Translations under genes and position numbers: made by a program | Assembly (NCBI GenBank): GCA_910587305.1 | Contig: CAJUKV010000004.1 | Span: 4,998 to 68,997, forward strand | Direction: 5' to 3' | DNA: 64,000 bases | Source: an uncultured Lachnospiraceae bacterium | GTDB lineage: Bacteria > Bacillota > Clostridia > Lachnospirales > Lachnospiraceae | Shown here: positions 56,701 to 64,000 of the stretch, one piece after another | Numbering within the stretch: the stretch's first letter is position 1 | Layout: every line of letters starts with the position of its first letter | The notes under the pieces: model-generated | The model's input: only the letters and a program-made list of their open reading frames with translations | Told to the model about the DNA's origin: nothing | Databases searched by the model: none

Positions 56701-58903
56701 GATACTCACAGATGTGAATTTTGGTGAAAGCCCCAATTTTGTAAGTGATCAGTCGATTATTTATGGGTTATCAGATGGGACGAAAAACAGTATTGTTGAA
56801 TGTTTAGAAATAAGAGGACGTGGTGCAGGAGCGTACACTGTTGGACCGGATGAATTGGCAGGGGTGACTTCTATACAAGAAGAAGCGTTTATGGACTGTG
56901 CAGGTATTGGTACTGTTGATTTAACAGCTACTTCTGTTGGTGAAATACCGGAAAGAACATTTAAGAATACGAAAGATTTAACTACTGTGAATTTACCAAG
57001 CACGGTAGGAAATATTTATTCGGAGGCATTTTGTGATGGCGGGCTTCGTTTATTACGGATTCCAGGATATCAGGCTACAATAGCGGAAGATGCTTTCCAG
57101 CAAGGCGATTGGAGACAAACAGATGAGGATAGAAAGAATAAGCCTGCAGGTAACATTGCAAATGAACAGAAGATCATAACATTTGAATGTACACAAGGGG
57201 CCTTGGCAGATAAATATACAAATAATTATTGGTATATTAATCCGGAGTATGGGAAAGTATTTTTAACGCGTGATGTTACATTTTACGACTATCCGGACTA
57301 TCCGGATACTTCCAATAGAGTTAAGTTTTGGGAAGTAAAAAATGTGAGAGAGGATGAGGCAGCGCCAGAGCCACCTAACCCACCAGAATCACACAATGGA
57401 TATGTATTTTTAGGATGGATGAATAACAATCCTGGTGAGGTAAATGTTTTACCACAGTTCGGAACAGGGGTACATCAGGTTACGTTTGTTGACGGCTGTC
57501 CAAAAGATAGTGTAGGTATAATTGAAATACAACCCGTTGAAGAAGGAAGAAATCCCAAATATCCTACTCCGCCGGAACATGAAGGATATGTATTTGAAGG
57601 TTGGGTTCCTGAGCTAGATGATAATGGTGTAATGGATGATATGACAATAGTAGCGTCTTATTCCAGCAGTTCAGCGAGCGAAAATATTCATACGGTTACT
57701 TTTTATGATTTGGAAGGCAATGTTTATACGACACAGAAAGTTGGTCACGGGGAGTCAATTTCTCCGATTACGGGACCGACAAGAACTGGTTATACATTCA
57801 TTAAATGGGTTGCAAACGGTGATTTGACGAAGGTGGAAAGTGATTTGATTGCTACACCTATGTACGAACCTGTAGGTAATACAAATACGAGTCCGGGAAC
57901 TAATCCCAGCGCCAATCCCAGCGGTGGTGGTAATAACGGCGGTTCCGGTGCAACCCCAACACCTGATAAGAAGAGCAAGTCTTCCGCAACACCGACACCT
58001 ACCGCAACGCCAACACCTGAAGTAAGGAAATACACGGTAAGCGTATCGGGCGGCAGCGGCAGCGGCAGTTATGCGGCAGGACAGATTGTTTCAATTAACG
58101 CTTACTTTATGGGAGAAGGGCAGGTATTTGACAAGTGGACTTCCTCCACGGCAGGAGTAGGATTTGCCAATCCTAATGCTTCCTCAACTACCTTTACCAT
58201 GCCGGCGGCCAATGTGGCAGTCACGGCAACCTATAAGACAGGCGGTTCGGGCTCAGCGACGACAAATGCAAGCGGCGGCGGTAATGGTGGCGGCGGAACC
58301 ACCGGTACGGTTAACCAAAACAATGGGACCACCGTGGACGTAACAAAACCAGGGTTTTCCAATACAAATCTTGCAGGCGCTACGGTAAGCGGCGCGACGG
58401 ATAATTTTGTTGTCAAGGTAACGGAGGATCAGATAGCTACTGACGCGGCGACTTCCGCTTTACAGGCAAGATATGGCAGCCTTGACAGAATTAAATACCT
58501 TCCTATGGATATCAGCTTGTATGACTCCACAGGCAGGACCAAGATTGCGGACACGTCAGGTATTTCCGTGAATCTGACCTTACCACTTCCGGATGATCTG
58601 GTACAGTACGCAGGCAATAACAGGGTTGCGGCTATCTCCGGCGGACAGCTTGAGGACTTAAATACAAGATTCACTACCGTAGGCGGCGTACCTTGTGTGA
58701 ACTTTACGGCGACACATTTTTCACCTTATGTGATTTATGTGGACACGGCGAACCTGACGGAGGCAACCATAGATGCTACGCCTAAGACCGGAGATCCCAT
58801 TCATCCGAAGTGGTTCTTATCTCTCGGCATGGCGTGCCTGGCTTTGATATTGTTCTTTAAGAAAGACAGAGCGGTTGTTGTTAAGAAGAAGAGAGTGGCA
58901 TAG
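53774..58903 (+). CDS. Large LRR/InlB-repeat surface protein, sortase substrate 1
   Basis: A 1709-residue secreted wall protein. A basic signal peptide (about 1-40, ending VRADD) is followed by BspA-type LRR_5 blocks (about 376-520, 675-725 and 910-1105; units like IGDYAFYGCSGLKAIKLENG), three InlB-type repeats (about 1207-1370, e.g. TRTGYTFIKWV), Pro/Thr/Gly linkers (ATPTPTATPTPE), a divergent InlB repeat (about 1416-1490), and a C-terminal domain ending HFSPYVIYVD. The sorting signal TPKTGD (1669-1674) precedes IHPKWFLSLG, a hydrophobic segment and a basic tail. Start ATG 53774 has AGGAG 8 nt upstream. The first four fifths are AT-richer than the end. Confidence 0.9.
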   Translation: MVKVKKKKNRKLRRQIRKTVGALLMVSAITVAAIPVRDVRADDEEGIVTYDGDIVTYADTDGKIQVLNYTSSAMSDYDLLKNTTGANLGTISDFLKSGVPYVDKDATIYTTGDGMFQFAYIKPSATATNEVAVILGANVEGLPGGNLRIPATVDAYKKYTANQTNTGYCAVNRRGEFLYYMSSTQKIDPDTREKVYWLPTTPTLPPGETVADPLTKFDSHMVEAGENEDGTKKYVYRVQMGQDGSGNPIIQDYPVLPKMEDAMVPCYYNDRSNWIEKPDTELYYWNDTGDVDATDITKFEACIGTEYQRIYNADVQYIGRQNLVPNTGTSGSTQTGAGQSEWKVGEVVTETNPGKGVFAGKGQIVNLTIETIETDDGPKGNLLGIGDYAFYGCSGLKAIKLENGLNTIGNGVFEQCVNMETCDLALFSQLSVIGKRAFSNCKKLSKIVIPVNVRAIGDFCFEGCASTNQNTGLETIELCGEGNNVLLSAIGYKAFAGCSKLISITFPDNYEDFETGTETDAEGKTYDVTGIPITYFDGCTSLQYIKVQNGVFTFVETNHNDALECDIGKFLKETVSEAFYFEGPELSAIHTTAKRHSAAYKYIIKDENGNDQNRYEKVIWCPETKYNDDGSIIPDTGHECTFVVDDYNSLVNMEIPEECGVVEIPANIGGGHGIERLGSTSFQNNCFLQKITIPSTVKYIDDNAFKGCHKLKHVVFSQPINIETIGTGAFSTQVVDLHKTNCTDRDLDDEPFLSFTGVISPDSIPFQYAMDSQNNIADRTQPNTYITFYSGWPTNLTVRYNPDTDKNELLDYPKYDDLSKYVAWTKDGPGADEITYPDMTEEYATAANGAVGAGSPTGSQQEILDAVHYINLPAGIESIKKEIFSKFEKDQDGNPVIENGNIKYTFQNTEVMSITTNTVEKIDPYTFSGCNKLSGFFMADGKEIGNYAFKDCEVLENVSISPNVTTLGVRPFAGCEILTDVNFGESPNFVSDQSIIYGLSDGTKNSIVECLEIRGRGAGAYTVGPDELAGVTSIQEEAFMDCAGIGTVDLTATSVGEIPERTFKNTKDLTTVNLPSTVGNIYSEAFCDGGLRLLRIPGYQATIAEDAFQQGDWRQTDEDRKNKPAGNIANEQKIITFECTQGALADKYTNNYWYINPEYGKVFLTRDVTFYDYPDYPDTSNRVKFWEVKNVREDEAAPEPPNPPESHNGYVFLGWMNNNPGEVNVLPQFGTGVHQVTFVDGCPKDSVGIIEIQPVEEGRNPKYPTPPEHEGYVFEGWVPELDDNGVMDDMTIVASYSSSSASENIHTVTFYDLEGNVYTTQKVGHGESISPITGPTRTGYTFIKWVANGDLTKVESDLIATPMYEPVGNTNTSPGTNPSANPSGGGNNGGSGATPTPDKKSKSSATPTPTATPTPEVRKYTVSVSGGSGSGSYAAGQIVSINAYFMGEGQVFDKWTSSTAGVGFANPNASSTTFTMPAANVAVTATYKTGGSGSATTNASGGGNGGGGTTGTVNQNNGTTVDVTKPGFSNTNLAGATVSGATDNFVVKVTEDQIATDAATSALQARYGSLDRIKYLPMDISLYDSTGRTKIADTSGISVNLTLPLPDDLVQYAGNNRVAAISGGQLEDLNTRFTTVGGVPCVNFTATHFSPYVIYVDTANLTEATIDATPKTGDPIHPKWFLSLGMACLALILFFKKDRAVVVKKKRVA

Positions 58904-58911
58904 GTGAGCCT

Positions 58912-61707
58912 ATGAGCAAAAAAATTGCAAAATCTCTGGGTGTTTTGCTACTGCTTTTGGCAGTAGCAGTCACCCAGGTACCTGTATCAGATGTGGAAGC
59001 AGTGGCGATCGCGTCTGATTTTGAAATGGATGGAAGTAAATTAATGAAATATTCAGGCACGGCGGACGTCGTGTCTATTCCTGATGGCGTTAAGGAAATA
59101 GGGGAAGAGGCTTTTGCCGGAAATGATAATCTGATTAAGGTAAATATTGAAGGAGATGTGAAAGCGGTAGGTTACAGAGCTTTTGCCAATTGTGATAATT
59201 TGCGGACGATTGTAGTGGGAGACGGAGTGGAAGAAATAGAAACTGCGGCTTTCAGCAACGATAAAGAGTTGTGTAATGTAAATCTTGGGGCAGGAGTTAA
59301 GAAGCTGGGAACAGGTGTTTTCGCCGGCGACAGCCAGTTAAAGGATTTATCGGTTTCGGAGGATAATCATTATTTTTATTTGTCCAATGGCATTTTATAT
59401 GACAGTGAGGAAACCAAGGTTTATTTATTGCTTCCGGGCTATGAGAAAGGGGCGTATACATTGCCCAGCACGGTCACGGAAATTGCGGGATATGCCTTTT
59501 GGGGGAACCCATATTTGGAAAAGGTTTCTTTGGGAAGCGGCCTTTATGAGGTTCCGGCTTATGCTTTTTCAAACTGTGTGAACTTGCGGGAAGTAGAAAT
59601 TCCCCTGACTGTAAGGGGAATTGGATCCAAAGCTTTTGAGGACTGTGTGAATCTTGGGAGGGTGACTTTACCTGATTCTATGTCGCAGATCAGCGATTCG
59701 GCCTTCGACGGCTGCCCGAATGTGGAATTTACAGCTACGCCGGGAACTTATGGCGCCCAGTTTGCGGCAGCTCGCAAGAGCTCGGAGGTAGAGGAAGTAG
59801 AGTATGAGGATGTGCAGGATGCGGAGGTAATAGACGCTGATGCTGTCACAGAGCAAACAGGGGATAGTGCGATGCCCACGCCGTCATCGGTTTTGGAGGA
59901 AAATACGGAGAACGGAGCCGATACGGAAAAAGAGAATAGTGAGACGGAGCTTTCGCCCACGCCGCAGCCCTCTATAAAATCTGTCACGGAAACGATATCT
60001 AATAAAACTTTATTGGGACAGTCCAGCATTGTTTCCGGCAAGGCGGTTATATTTATTGACAACAGGCAGTCTAAGGTGCTCAATGGCAATCAATCTTCCG
60101 GAAGAATTGATTTGTCAGATATGGAAAACGCTTCCGGGGGCACAAAGGAAGATCCCAATCAGCAGGATACGTCGGAACAGAAAGAAACAATAGAAAACCG
60201 GCTGGTGGATAATGCGCAAAAAGGAAAGAATTTTCCAAAGTATACCATAGTCAATGATACGAAAATTGCTTCACAGGCCTTTTATCAGGACAGCGAGCTT
60301 AAAGAATATGAGATTGGGGAAGGCATTACGGAGATTGGCGAGTTTGCTTTTGCAAGGTCGGGTCTTACTTCCGTGACAATTCCTGAAGGCGTAACAAAAA
60401 TTGCGTACGGCGCTTTTTATCATTGTGATGATTTGGCAAACGTTACATTGCCGGATTCTATCGTAGAGATAGAGCCTTACGCTTTTGACAAGACACCTTG
60501 GGTTACAAATGTTTCGGAACCGTTTTTGATTGCAGGCGATGGAATTTTGATTGCTTATCATGGTTCTGACAGTGTAGTAAATATACCGGCAGGGGTAAAA
60601 CAGATTGGCCCGTGCGCATTTAAGGAGCATGCTGGTATAACGGCGGTGAATCTTCCGAATACCGTTCAGGTAATTGGAGAGGAAGCTTTCATGAATTGCC
60701 GAAACTTAAAAACTGTAAACGGGGGAGAAAATCTGGTAACGGTAAGGGACAGAGCGTTTATGAATTGTCCTTTGTCCAAAGTGGAAATTCCGGCTTCTAT
60801 GAAAGAGGTTGGACTTGGGGCTTATGCTCTTTCAAGTGGGACGGACACGGTAGTGTTTAGGGGCAGCGAGCTGCCAGCGCTTTCTATGGGAAAAACGGCA
60901 GGAAGAATTGCCAATGAGGAATATCGCACATATGCTTTTGCAAATATAAAAAATGCAATTGTTCCGAATGGGATAGATAGTTTCGACGGGACGGTACTGC
61001 AGGCAGGCGCTTACGGTTTTAATGGCATTATTTGCAATGAGGCCGGCAATCAGGTGGCGGATAATAGCCAGGGCGTTTCTAAGTCAGAAGAAAGTGGAAT
61101 TGTATTGCAAATCCATAGTGATAAAATACCGGATGGAACAAATGCAAGGGCGGAGATACCGGGAAATGAAGGAAGTTATGTCCTTAGAATAGACGATTCC
61201 GAAACAGCCGCAGAAAAGATTTCGGCAGCCTATGGCGAGCTTTATGGCGGCAGAACGCCTTCCGGGCTTAGCGCTTATGAGGTGTCCCTCTTTGAGGCGT
61301 CGGGAAATGTACCTATTGGAAGGCTTGGAAAGCAGTCCGCCATGGTTCAAATAAAGGTGCCTTCGGGACTTAGCGCATCCGATGATTTGCATGTCGTCAC
61401 CTTAGACCAGGATGGACAGCTAGAGGCGGTGGAGCACCGTATAGAGACGACGGAGGACGGAGATTATATCCAGTTTACTACAAACCACTTTTCACCTTTT
61501 GGCATTTACCGTTCCGTTAACATAAACGGGCAGGCAGTTGTTACGGATGGAAAAGCGGTGATTACCAGTTTATCCGGAAACAAAGACGATACGCCTGATA
61601 CGGGGGATTTCATTCATCCTAAGTGGTTTTTGGCGTTAGGACTTCTGGCTTGTTCGGTTTCCTTATTTTTCTATAAGGGGAAATCAAAAAAAATAAAAAA
61701 ATATTAA
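58912..61707 (+). CDS. LRR surface protein, sortase substrate 2
   Basis: A 931-residue secreted wall protein. A signal peptide (about 1-32) is followed by LRR_5 repeats (about 40-280), an acidic Ser/Thr/Pro-rich linker (about 290-420), a second LRR block (about 430-620), a region with a domain ending HFSPFGIYRS that resembles that of the preceding protein, and the sorting signal TPDTGD (894-899) with IHPKWFLALG, hydrophobic segment and basic tail. Start ATG 58912 is 8 nt after the previous stop, with AGGTGAG. BspA-type LRR proteins in gut and oral bacteria bind host proteins or other cells; the ligand here is unknown. Confidence 0.9.
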   Translation: MSKKIAKSLGVLLLLLAVAVTQVPVSDVEAVAIASDFEMDGSKLMKYSGTADVVSIPDGVKEIGEEAFAGNDNLIKVNIEGDVKAVGYRAFANCDNLRTIVVGDGVEEIETAAFSNDKELCNVNLGAGVKKLGTGVFAGDSQLKDLSVSEDNHYFYLSNGILYDSEETKVYLLLPGYEKGAYTLPSTVTEIAGYAFWGNPYLEKVSLGSGLYEVPAYAFSNCVNLREVEIPLTVRGIGSKAFEDCVNLGRVTLPDSMSQISDSAFDGCPNVEFTATPGTYGAQFAAARKSSEVEEVEYEDVQDAEVIDADAVTEQTGDSAMPTPSSVLEENTENGADTEKENSETELSPTPQPSIKSVTETISNKTLLGQSSIVSGKAVIFIDNRQSKVLNGNQSSGRIDLSDMENASGGTKEDPNQQDTSEQKETIENRLVDNAQKGKNFPKYTIVNDTKIASQAFYQDSELKEYEIGEGITEIGEFAFARSGLTSVTIPEGVTKIAYGAFYHCDDLANVTLPDSIVEIEPYAFDKTPWVTNVSEPFLIAGDGILIAYHGSDSVVNIPAGVKQIGPCAFKEHAGITAVNLPNTVQVIGEEAFMNCRNLKTVNGGENLVTVRDRAFMNCPLSKVEIPASMKEVGLGAYALSSGTDTVVFRGSELPALSMGKTAGRIANEEYRTYAFANIKNAIVPNGIDSFDGTVLQAGAYGFNGIICNEAGNQVADNSQGVSKSEESGIVLQIHSDKIPDGTNARAEIPGNEGSYVLRIDDSETAAEKISAAYGELYGGRTPSGLSAYEVSLFEASGNVPIGRLGKQSAMVQIKVPSGLSASDDLHVVTLDQDGQLEAVEHRIETTEDGDYIQFTTNHFSPFGIYRSVNINGQAVVTDGKAVITSLSGNKDDTPDTGDFIHPKWFLALGLLACSVSLFFYKGKSKKIKKY

Positions 61708-61713
61708 ACTATG

Positions 61714-61756
61714 AAAGCTCCCGGTTACCATAATAAAATGGCCGGGAGCTTTTTAA
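61714..61756 (+). terminator. Terminator of the sortase operon
   Basis: AAAGCTCCCGG (61714-61724) pairs with CCGGGAGCTTT (61742-61752), followed by TT and AT-rich sequence. Confidence 0.88.
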
Positions 61757-61895
61757 ATAAATAGCGTTACTTCTTTTCATGGGGTGGGGAAGTAACCCCC
61801 AAATTGTCTGAAATTTTGCATATGGAATAAAACACTTTACAATATGTAATAATAAAGATATAATTATATCATAAAAATGATACAAGGAGACGAAA

Positions 61896-62162
61896 ATGAT
61901 AATTAAAGCATCAGCAGCATTGCGTAATGATTACGCATCAATTTCTAATATTGCAAAAGAGACAAATGAACCAATCTATATCACGAAAAACGGCGAAGGC
62001 GATTTGGTGCTTATGAGTATAGACGCCTTTGAAAAATACGAACAAGTGCTCCGGCTTCGGGCAAAAATTTTACAGGCGGAGCAAGAACGTATTGACGGTG
62101 CCAGGACAATTGATGTATCTGAGGCAAGAAGTCAATTAAGGGAGAGAATCAATGGCATATAA
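61896..62162 (+). CDS. Phd/YefM-type antitoxin
   Basis: An 88-residue antitoxin. The N-terminal part has the Phd/YefM fold: SAALRNDYASISNIAKETNEPIY split over helix and strand, TKNGEGDLVLMSIDAFEKYE. The charged C-terminal helix (ARSQLRERINGI) should bind and block the toxin. Start ATG 61896 follows ACAAGGAGAC. It overlaps the toxin gene by 11 bp, the usual coupled arrangement. The palindrome-poor AT-rich leader upstream would be its operator. Confidence 0.92.
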   Translation: MIIKASAALRNDYASISNIAKETNEPIYITKNGEGDLVLMSIDAFEKYEQVLRLRAKILQAEQERIDGARTIDVSEARSQLRERINGI

Positions 62163-62457
62163 AGTTGAAATCCTTCCTACTGCCTGGGAAGATTTGAAAC
62201 GTATTGAAGATTGGTATTTGGTAAAGTTTGATGTGAAGACGGCTTTAAAGATATGCGACCTTATACTTGATGCCATTGAGCGTTTGGAAAGCTTTCCTGA
62301 CTCCGGTTCACTGATACCTGACGAATGGTTAAATCAGCAGGGATACAGAATGATAATTTGTGGAAAACACGTTGCAATTTATAAACAAATCAGGGAAATA
62401 ATTTATGTTTACCATATAGCGGACACACAGACAGAATATACGAAGCTATTTTATTAG
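62152..62457 (+). CDS. RelE/ParE-type toxin
   Basis: A 101-residue toxin of the RelE/ParE superfamily. It shows the typical start VEILPTAWEDLKRIEDWYL, the middle helix ALKICDLILDAIERLESFP, and the last strands YRMIICGKHVAIYKQI and IIYVYHIADTQTEYTKL. RelE-type members cleave mRNA on the ribosome, ParE-type act on gyrase; the sequence does not settle which. Start ATG 62152 has AGGGAGAG upstream in the antitoxin gene. Confidence 0.9.
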   Translation: MAYKVEILPTAWEDLKRIEDWYLVKFDVKTALKICDLILDAIERLESFPDSGSLIPDEWLNQQGYRMIICGKHVAIYKQIREIIYVYHIADTQTEYTKLFY

Positions 62458-62490
62458 TTTGAACCTGAATAATGTAGAACTGTTCAAAGC

Positions 62491-62528
62491 CCCCGGCATA
62501 TGATAATAAAAAAGCCGGGAGTTTTTTT
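62491..62528 (+). terminator. Terminator after the toxin gene, abutting the next ATG
   Basis: CCCGGC and GCCGGG (62514-62519) form the stem with an A-rich loop, then a run of seven Ts. The next gene's ATG (62529) is directly after the last T. Confidence 0.8.
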
Positions 62529-63443
62529 ATGCTTCGGGTAAGACAGCTAGTCAGATGCAGTGAGGAGCTCGTTTATTCCTGTGGGGACAGGGGCGTGACC
62601 ATAGCGATGTTGGATACCGGGGTGTCTTCACACCCTGATTTTGATAATAGAATTATTGCTTTTAAGGATTTCGTGAATGGAAAAAAGTGGAACTATGACG
62701 ATAGCGGACATGGAACCCATGTGGCAGGATGTATTTGCGGCAGTGGTTTGGTATCGGGGGGAAAGTACAAAGGGATTGCCCCCCGCAGTAATCTTGTAGT
62801 TGGAAAAGTACTGGATGATAGAGGCGACGGAAACGTGGATGTTATGGCGCGCGGGATTGAATGGGTGCTTAGTAAACAAAAGGAATATGATATCCGTATT
62901 TTGAATATTTCGATTGGAATGGGTGAAAATACGGAAAAAGAACGGATGGAAAAGTTGGTTAGGCTGGTGGACGAAGCCTGGAAGTGCGGACTTATTGTAG
63001 TTTGCGCCGCAGGGAATACCGGGCCGGAACCGATGACAATTTCACCTCTTGGAGCAAGACGGGATGTGATAACGGTAGGATGTCATGAAGGGGGGTACTT
63101 TGAGGATGGAGGACATTTATGTGAGGATTATTCCAGCCGGGGGCCCAGCCCTTATGCGATGAAAAAACCCGATGTGGTGGCGCCAGGGACAGATATTGTT
63201 TCCTGTAATGCAGGGATTATAAGGCGTGGGAGGTATTACAGAAACGCCTATGTTGCCAAAAGCGGCACCTCTATGGCAACGCCTGTTGTTTCCGGGGGAC
63301 TTGCGCTTTTATTGCAGAAATATCCTTTTTATACAAATGAACAGGCAAAACAGAAGCTTTTGTACACGGCAAGGGATTTAAAGGAGCCGTGGAATAAGCA
63401 GGGGTGGGGGATGATACAGATAGACCGGCTTGTGACAGGTTGA
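62529..63443 (+). CDS. Subtilisin-type (S8) serine protease without signal peptide
   Basis: A 304-residue subtilase with the complete triad: D29 (MLDTGVSSHPDF), H61 (DDSGHGTHVAG) and S248 (SGTSMATPVVSGG), plus the oxyanion Asn in AAGNTGPE. There is no signal peptide or membrane segment, so it resembles intracellular AprX-type proteases. The ATG lies directly after a terminator U run and has no ribosome-binding site; an upstream start in this frame would be inside the hairpin. Either the hairpin is part of its own leader or translation starts unconventionally. Target proteins unknown. Confidence 0.9.
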   Translation: MLRVRQLVRCSEELVYSCGDRGVTIAMLDTGVSSHPDFDNRIIAFKDFVNGKKWNYDDSGHGTHVAGCICGSGLVSGGKYKGIAPRSNLVVGKVLDDRGDGNVDVMARGIEWVLSKQKEYDIRILNISIGMGENTEKERMEKLVRLVDEAWKCGLIVVCAAGNTGPEPMTISPLGARRDVITVGCHEGGYFEDGGHLCEDYSSRGPSPYAMKKPDVVAPGTDIVSCNAGIIRRGRYYRNAYVAKSGTSMATPVVSGGLALLLQKYPFYTNEQAKQKLLYTARDLKEPWNKQGWGMIQIDRLVTG

Positions 63444-63601
63444 ATATGTAATGTTGCAGGTGTCAATTTAACAGACATTGATAAAATCAAAGAATAGTAA
63501 AATAGCAGCGAATCAGGGCGCAGGTCATTAAACATGGCTTGTGTCCTTTTTTATGCACATGGGCGTCCAAAGGGATTACCGCGCTTCCTTGTATTTCAGC
63601 A

Positions 63602-63630
63602 TTGACAGAAGATGTTCAATTGTATACAAT
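63602..63630 (+). promoter_or_regulatory. Consensus sigma-A promoter of the HMGL-like gene
   Basis: TTGACA (63602-63607), 17 nt, TACAAT (63625-63630), 75 nt before the ATG. Confidence 0.75.
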
Positions 63631-63704
63631 AATACATGGATTGGAAGAGAATATCAGTTCATACAAGTGAGAATTGAATTTGAGCTGCCAGGGAGGAGAG
63701 AGCA

Positions 63705-64000
63705 ATGGCTGAAAATGATTATTTCTTAGACCGGCCGGTGTCGCTGAACGGAAAGAACAATTTACTTGAAATTGAGGAACATATGTACATACTGGACGAT
63801 GTGAAAAAGCCCAATGTGTTCCGAAATATGTTCCCTTACTCGGAGGTACCCAAGATACCTTTTAATGACAGGATTGTGCCCCATAATATGCCTAAGCACA
63901 TCTGGATTACCGACACAACTTTCCGTGACGGACAACAGTCAAGAGCACCTTATACGACGGAGCAGATTGTGAGAATCTATGATTATCTTCATCGGCTGGG
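63705..64000 (+). CDS. HMGL-like/isopropylmalate-synthase-family protein (3' end outside window)
   Basis: Only the first 98 residues are present. After a 60-residue N-terminal part (MAENDYFLDRPV..., VPKIPFNDRIVP) comes WITDTTFRDGQQSRAPYT, the metal-binding strand and loop of the HMGL-like barrel used by isopropylmalate, homocitrate and citramalate synthases and related carboxyltransferases, in which the TLRDG Asp binds the metal. Start ATG 63705 has GGGAGGAGAG upstream. The long N-terminal lead is unlike LeuA, so it may be one of the poorly studied pyruvate-carboxyltransferase-like proteins of Clostridia. The exact reaction cannot be told here. Confidence 0.75.
   Translation, partial: MAENDYFLDRPVSLNGKNNLLEIEEHMYILDDVKKPNVFRNMFPYSEVPKIPFNDRIVPHNMPKHIWITDTTFRDGQQSRAPYTTEQIVRIYDYLHRL

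Overview
The window looks like the chromosome of a spore-forming, low-to-moderate GC Firmicute, most likely a Lachnospiraceae-type gut Clostridium. Support comes from the SCIFF peptide and its maturase, a SpoVB-like flippase, a PrkC/PrpC pair in the def-fmt-rsmB-rlmN-rsgA cluster, a class B sortase with BspA-type leucine-rich-repeat substrates, an Agr-type quorum-sensing locus, and many strong Shine-Dalgarno sites of the GGAGG type. No rRNA, tRNA, CRISPR array, phage or complete insertion sequence was recognised.

Layout. 0-2.6 kb: an AT-rich Agr-like locus with a GHKL kinase cut by the left edge, a convergent agrB-agrD pair too short or overlapping to be obvious, an XRE regulator and a small membrane protein. 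2.8-8.5 kb: a CNNM/CorC-type membrane protein, the six-cysteine SCIFF peptide gene (scfA), its radical-SAM maturase (scfB) and a fused secDF overlapping scfB. 8.7-13.7 kb: recJ, a 1-phosphofructokinase-type kinase and murE. 13.8-25.3 kb: the core cluster priA-def-fmt-yugP-rsmB-rlmN-prpC-prkC-rsgA. 25.4-29.4 kb: accessory small genes (a monooxygenase-fold protein, two GNAT proteins) and a SpoVB-type flippase. 29.7-32.6 kb: a sulfur relay (cysteine desulfurase, NifU scaffold, mnmA). 32.8-38.5 kb: a PHP phosphatase and the glycolytic set gap-pgk-(unknown membrane protein)-tpiA, then vanZ. 38.5-43.3 kb: tyrA and aroF, divergent from an EF-G paralog with an altered GTPase centre. 43.8-50.8 kb: a large EAL/PAS signalling protein, leuS, two small unknown proteins and a Gly/Cys-rich peptide. 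51-61.7 kb: an Rpn-type nuclease, then a sortase with two LRR surface proteins carrying matched sorting signals. 61.9-64 kb: a Phd/RelE toxin-antitoxin pair, an intracellular-type subtilase and the start of an HMGL-like carboxyltransferase/synthase gene cut by the right edge.

The most unusual feature is not a gene but the space between genes. At least four kinds of short repeat recur between genes: a TGTGAAG stem-loop followed by an AGAAGAATGCC hairpin, a CCGC-AAA-GCGG hairpin that ends in a ready-made ribosome-binding site, a MITE-like element with GTAACTATTC inverted termini, and a GTGTGAAAACAG palindrome. They abut or supply stop codons (rsmB, aroF), add a repeat-coded tail to AroF, and appear to supply the Shine-Dalgarno and even the GTG start codon of scfB and priA.

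Other points of interest are a predicted serine-type (lactone) autoinducing peptide, a sortase with an extra N-terminal cytoplasmic domain and two substrates ending in TPxTGDxIHPKWFL, and a 19-bp palindromic triplicate between gap and pgk. Start codons were re-chosen in many genes on the basis of the ribosome-binding site; these choices are stated in each entry.
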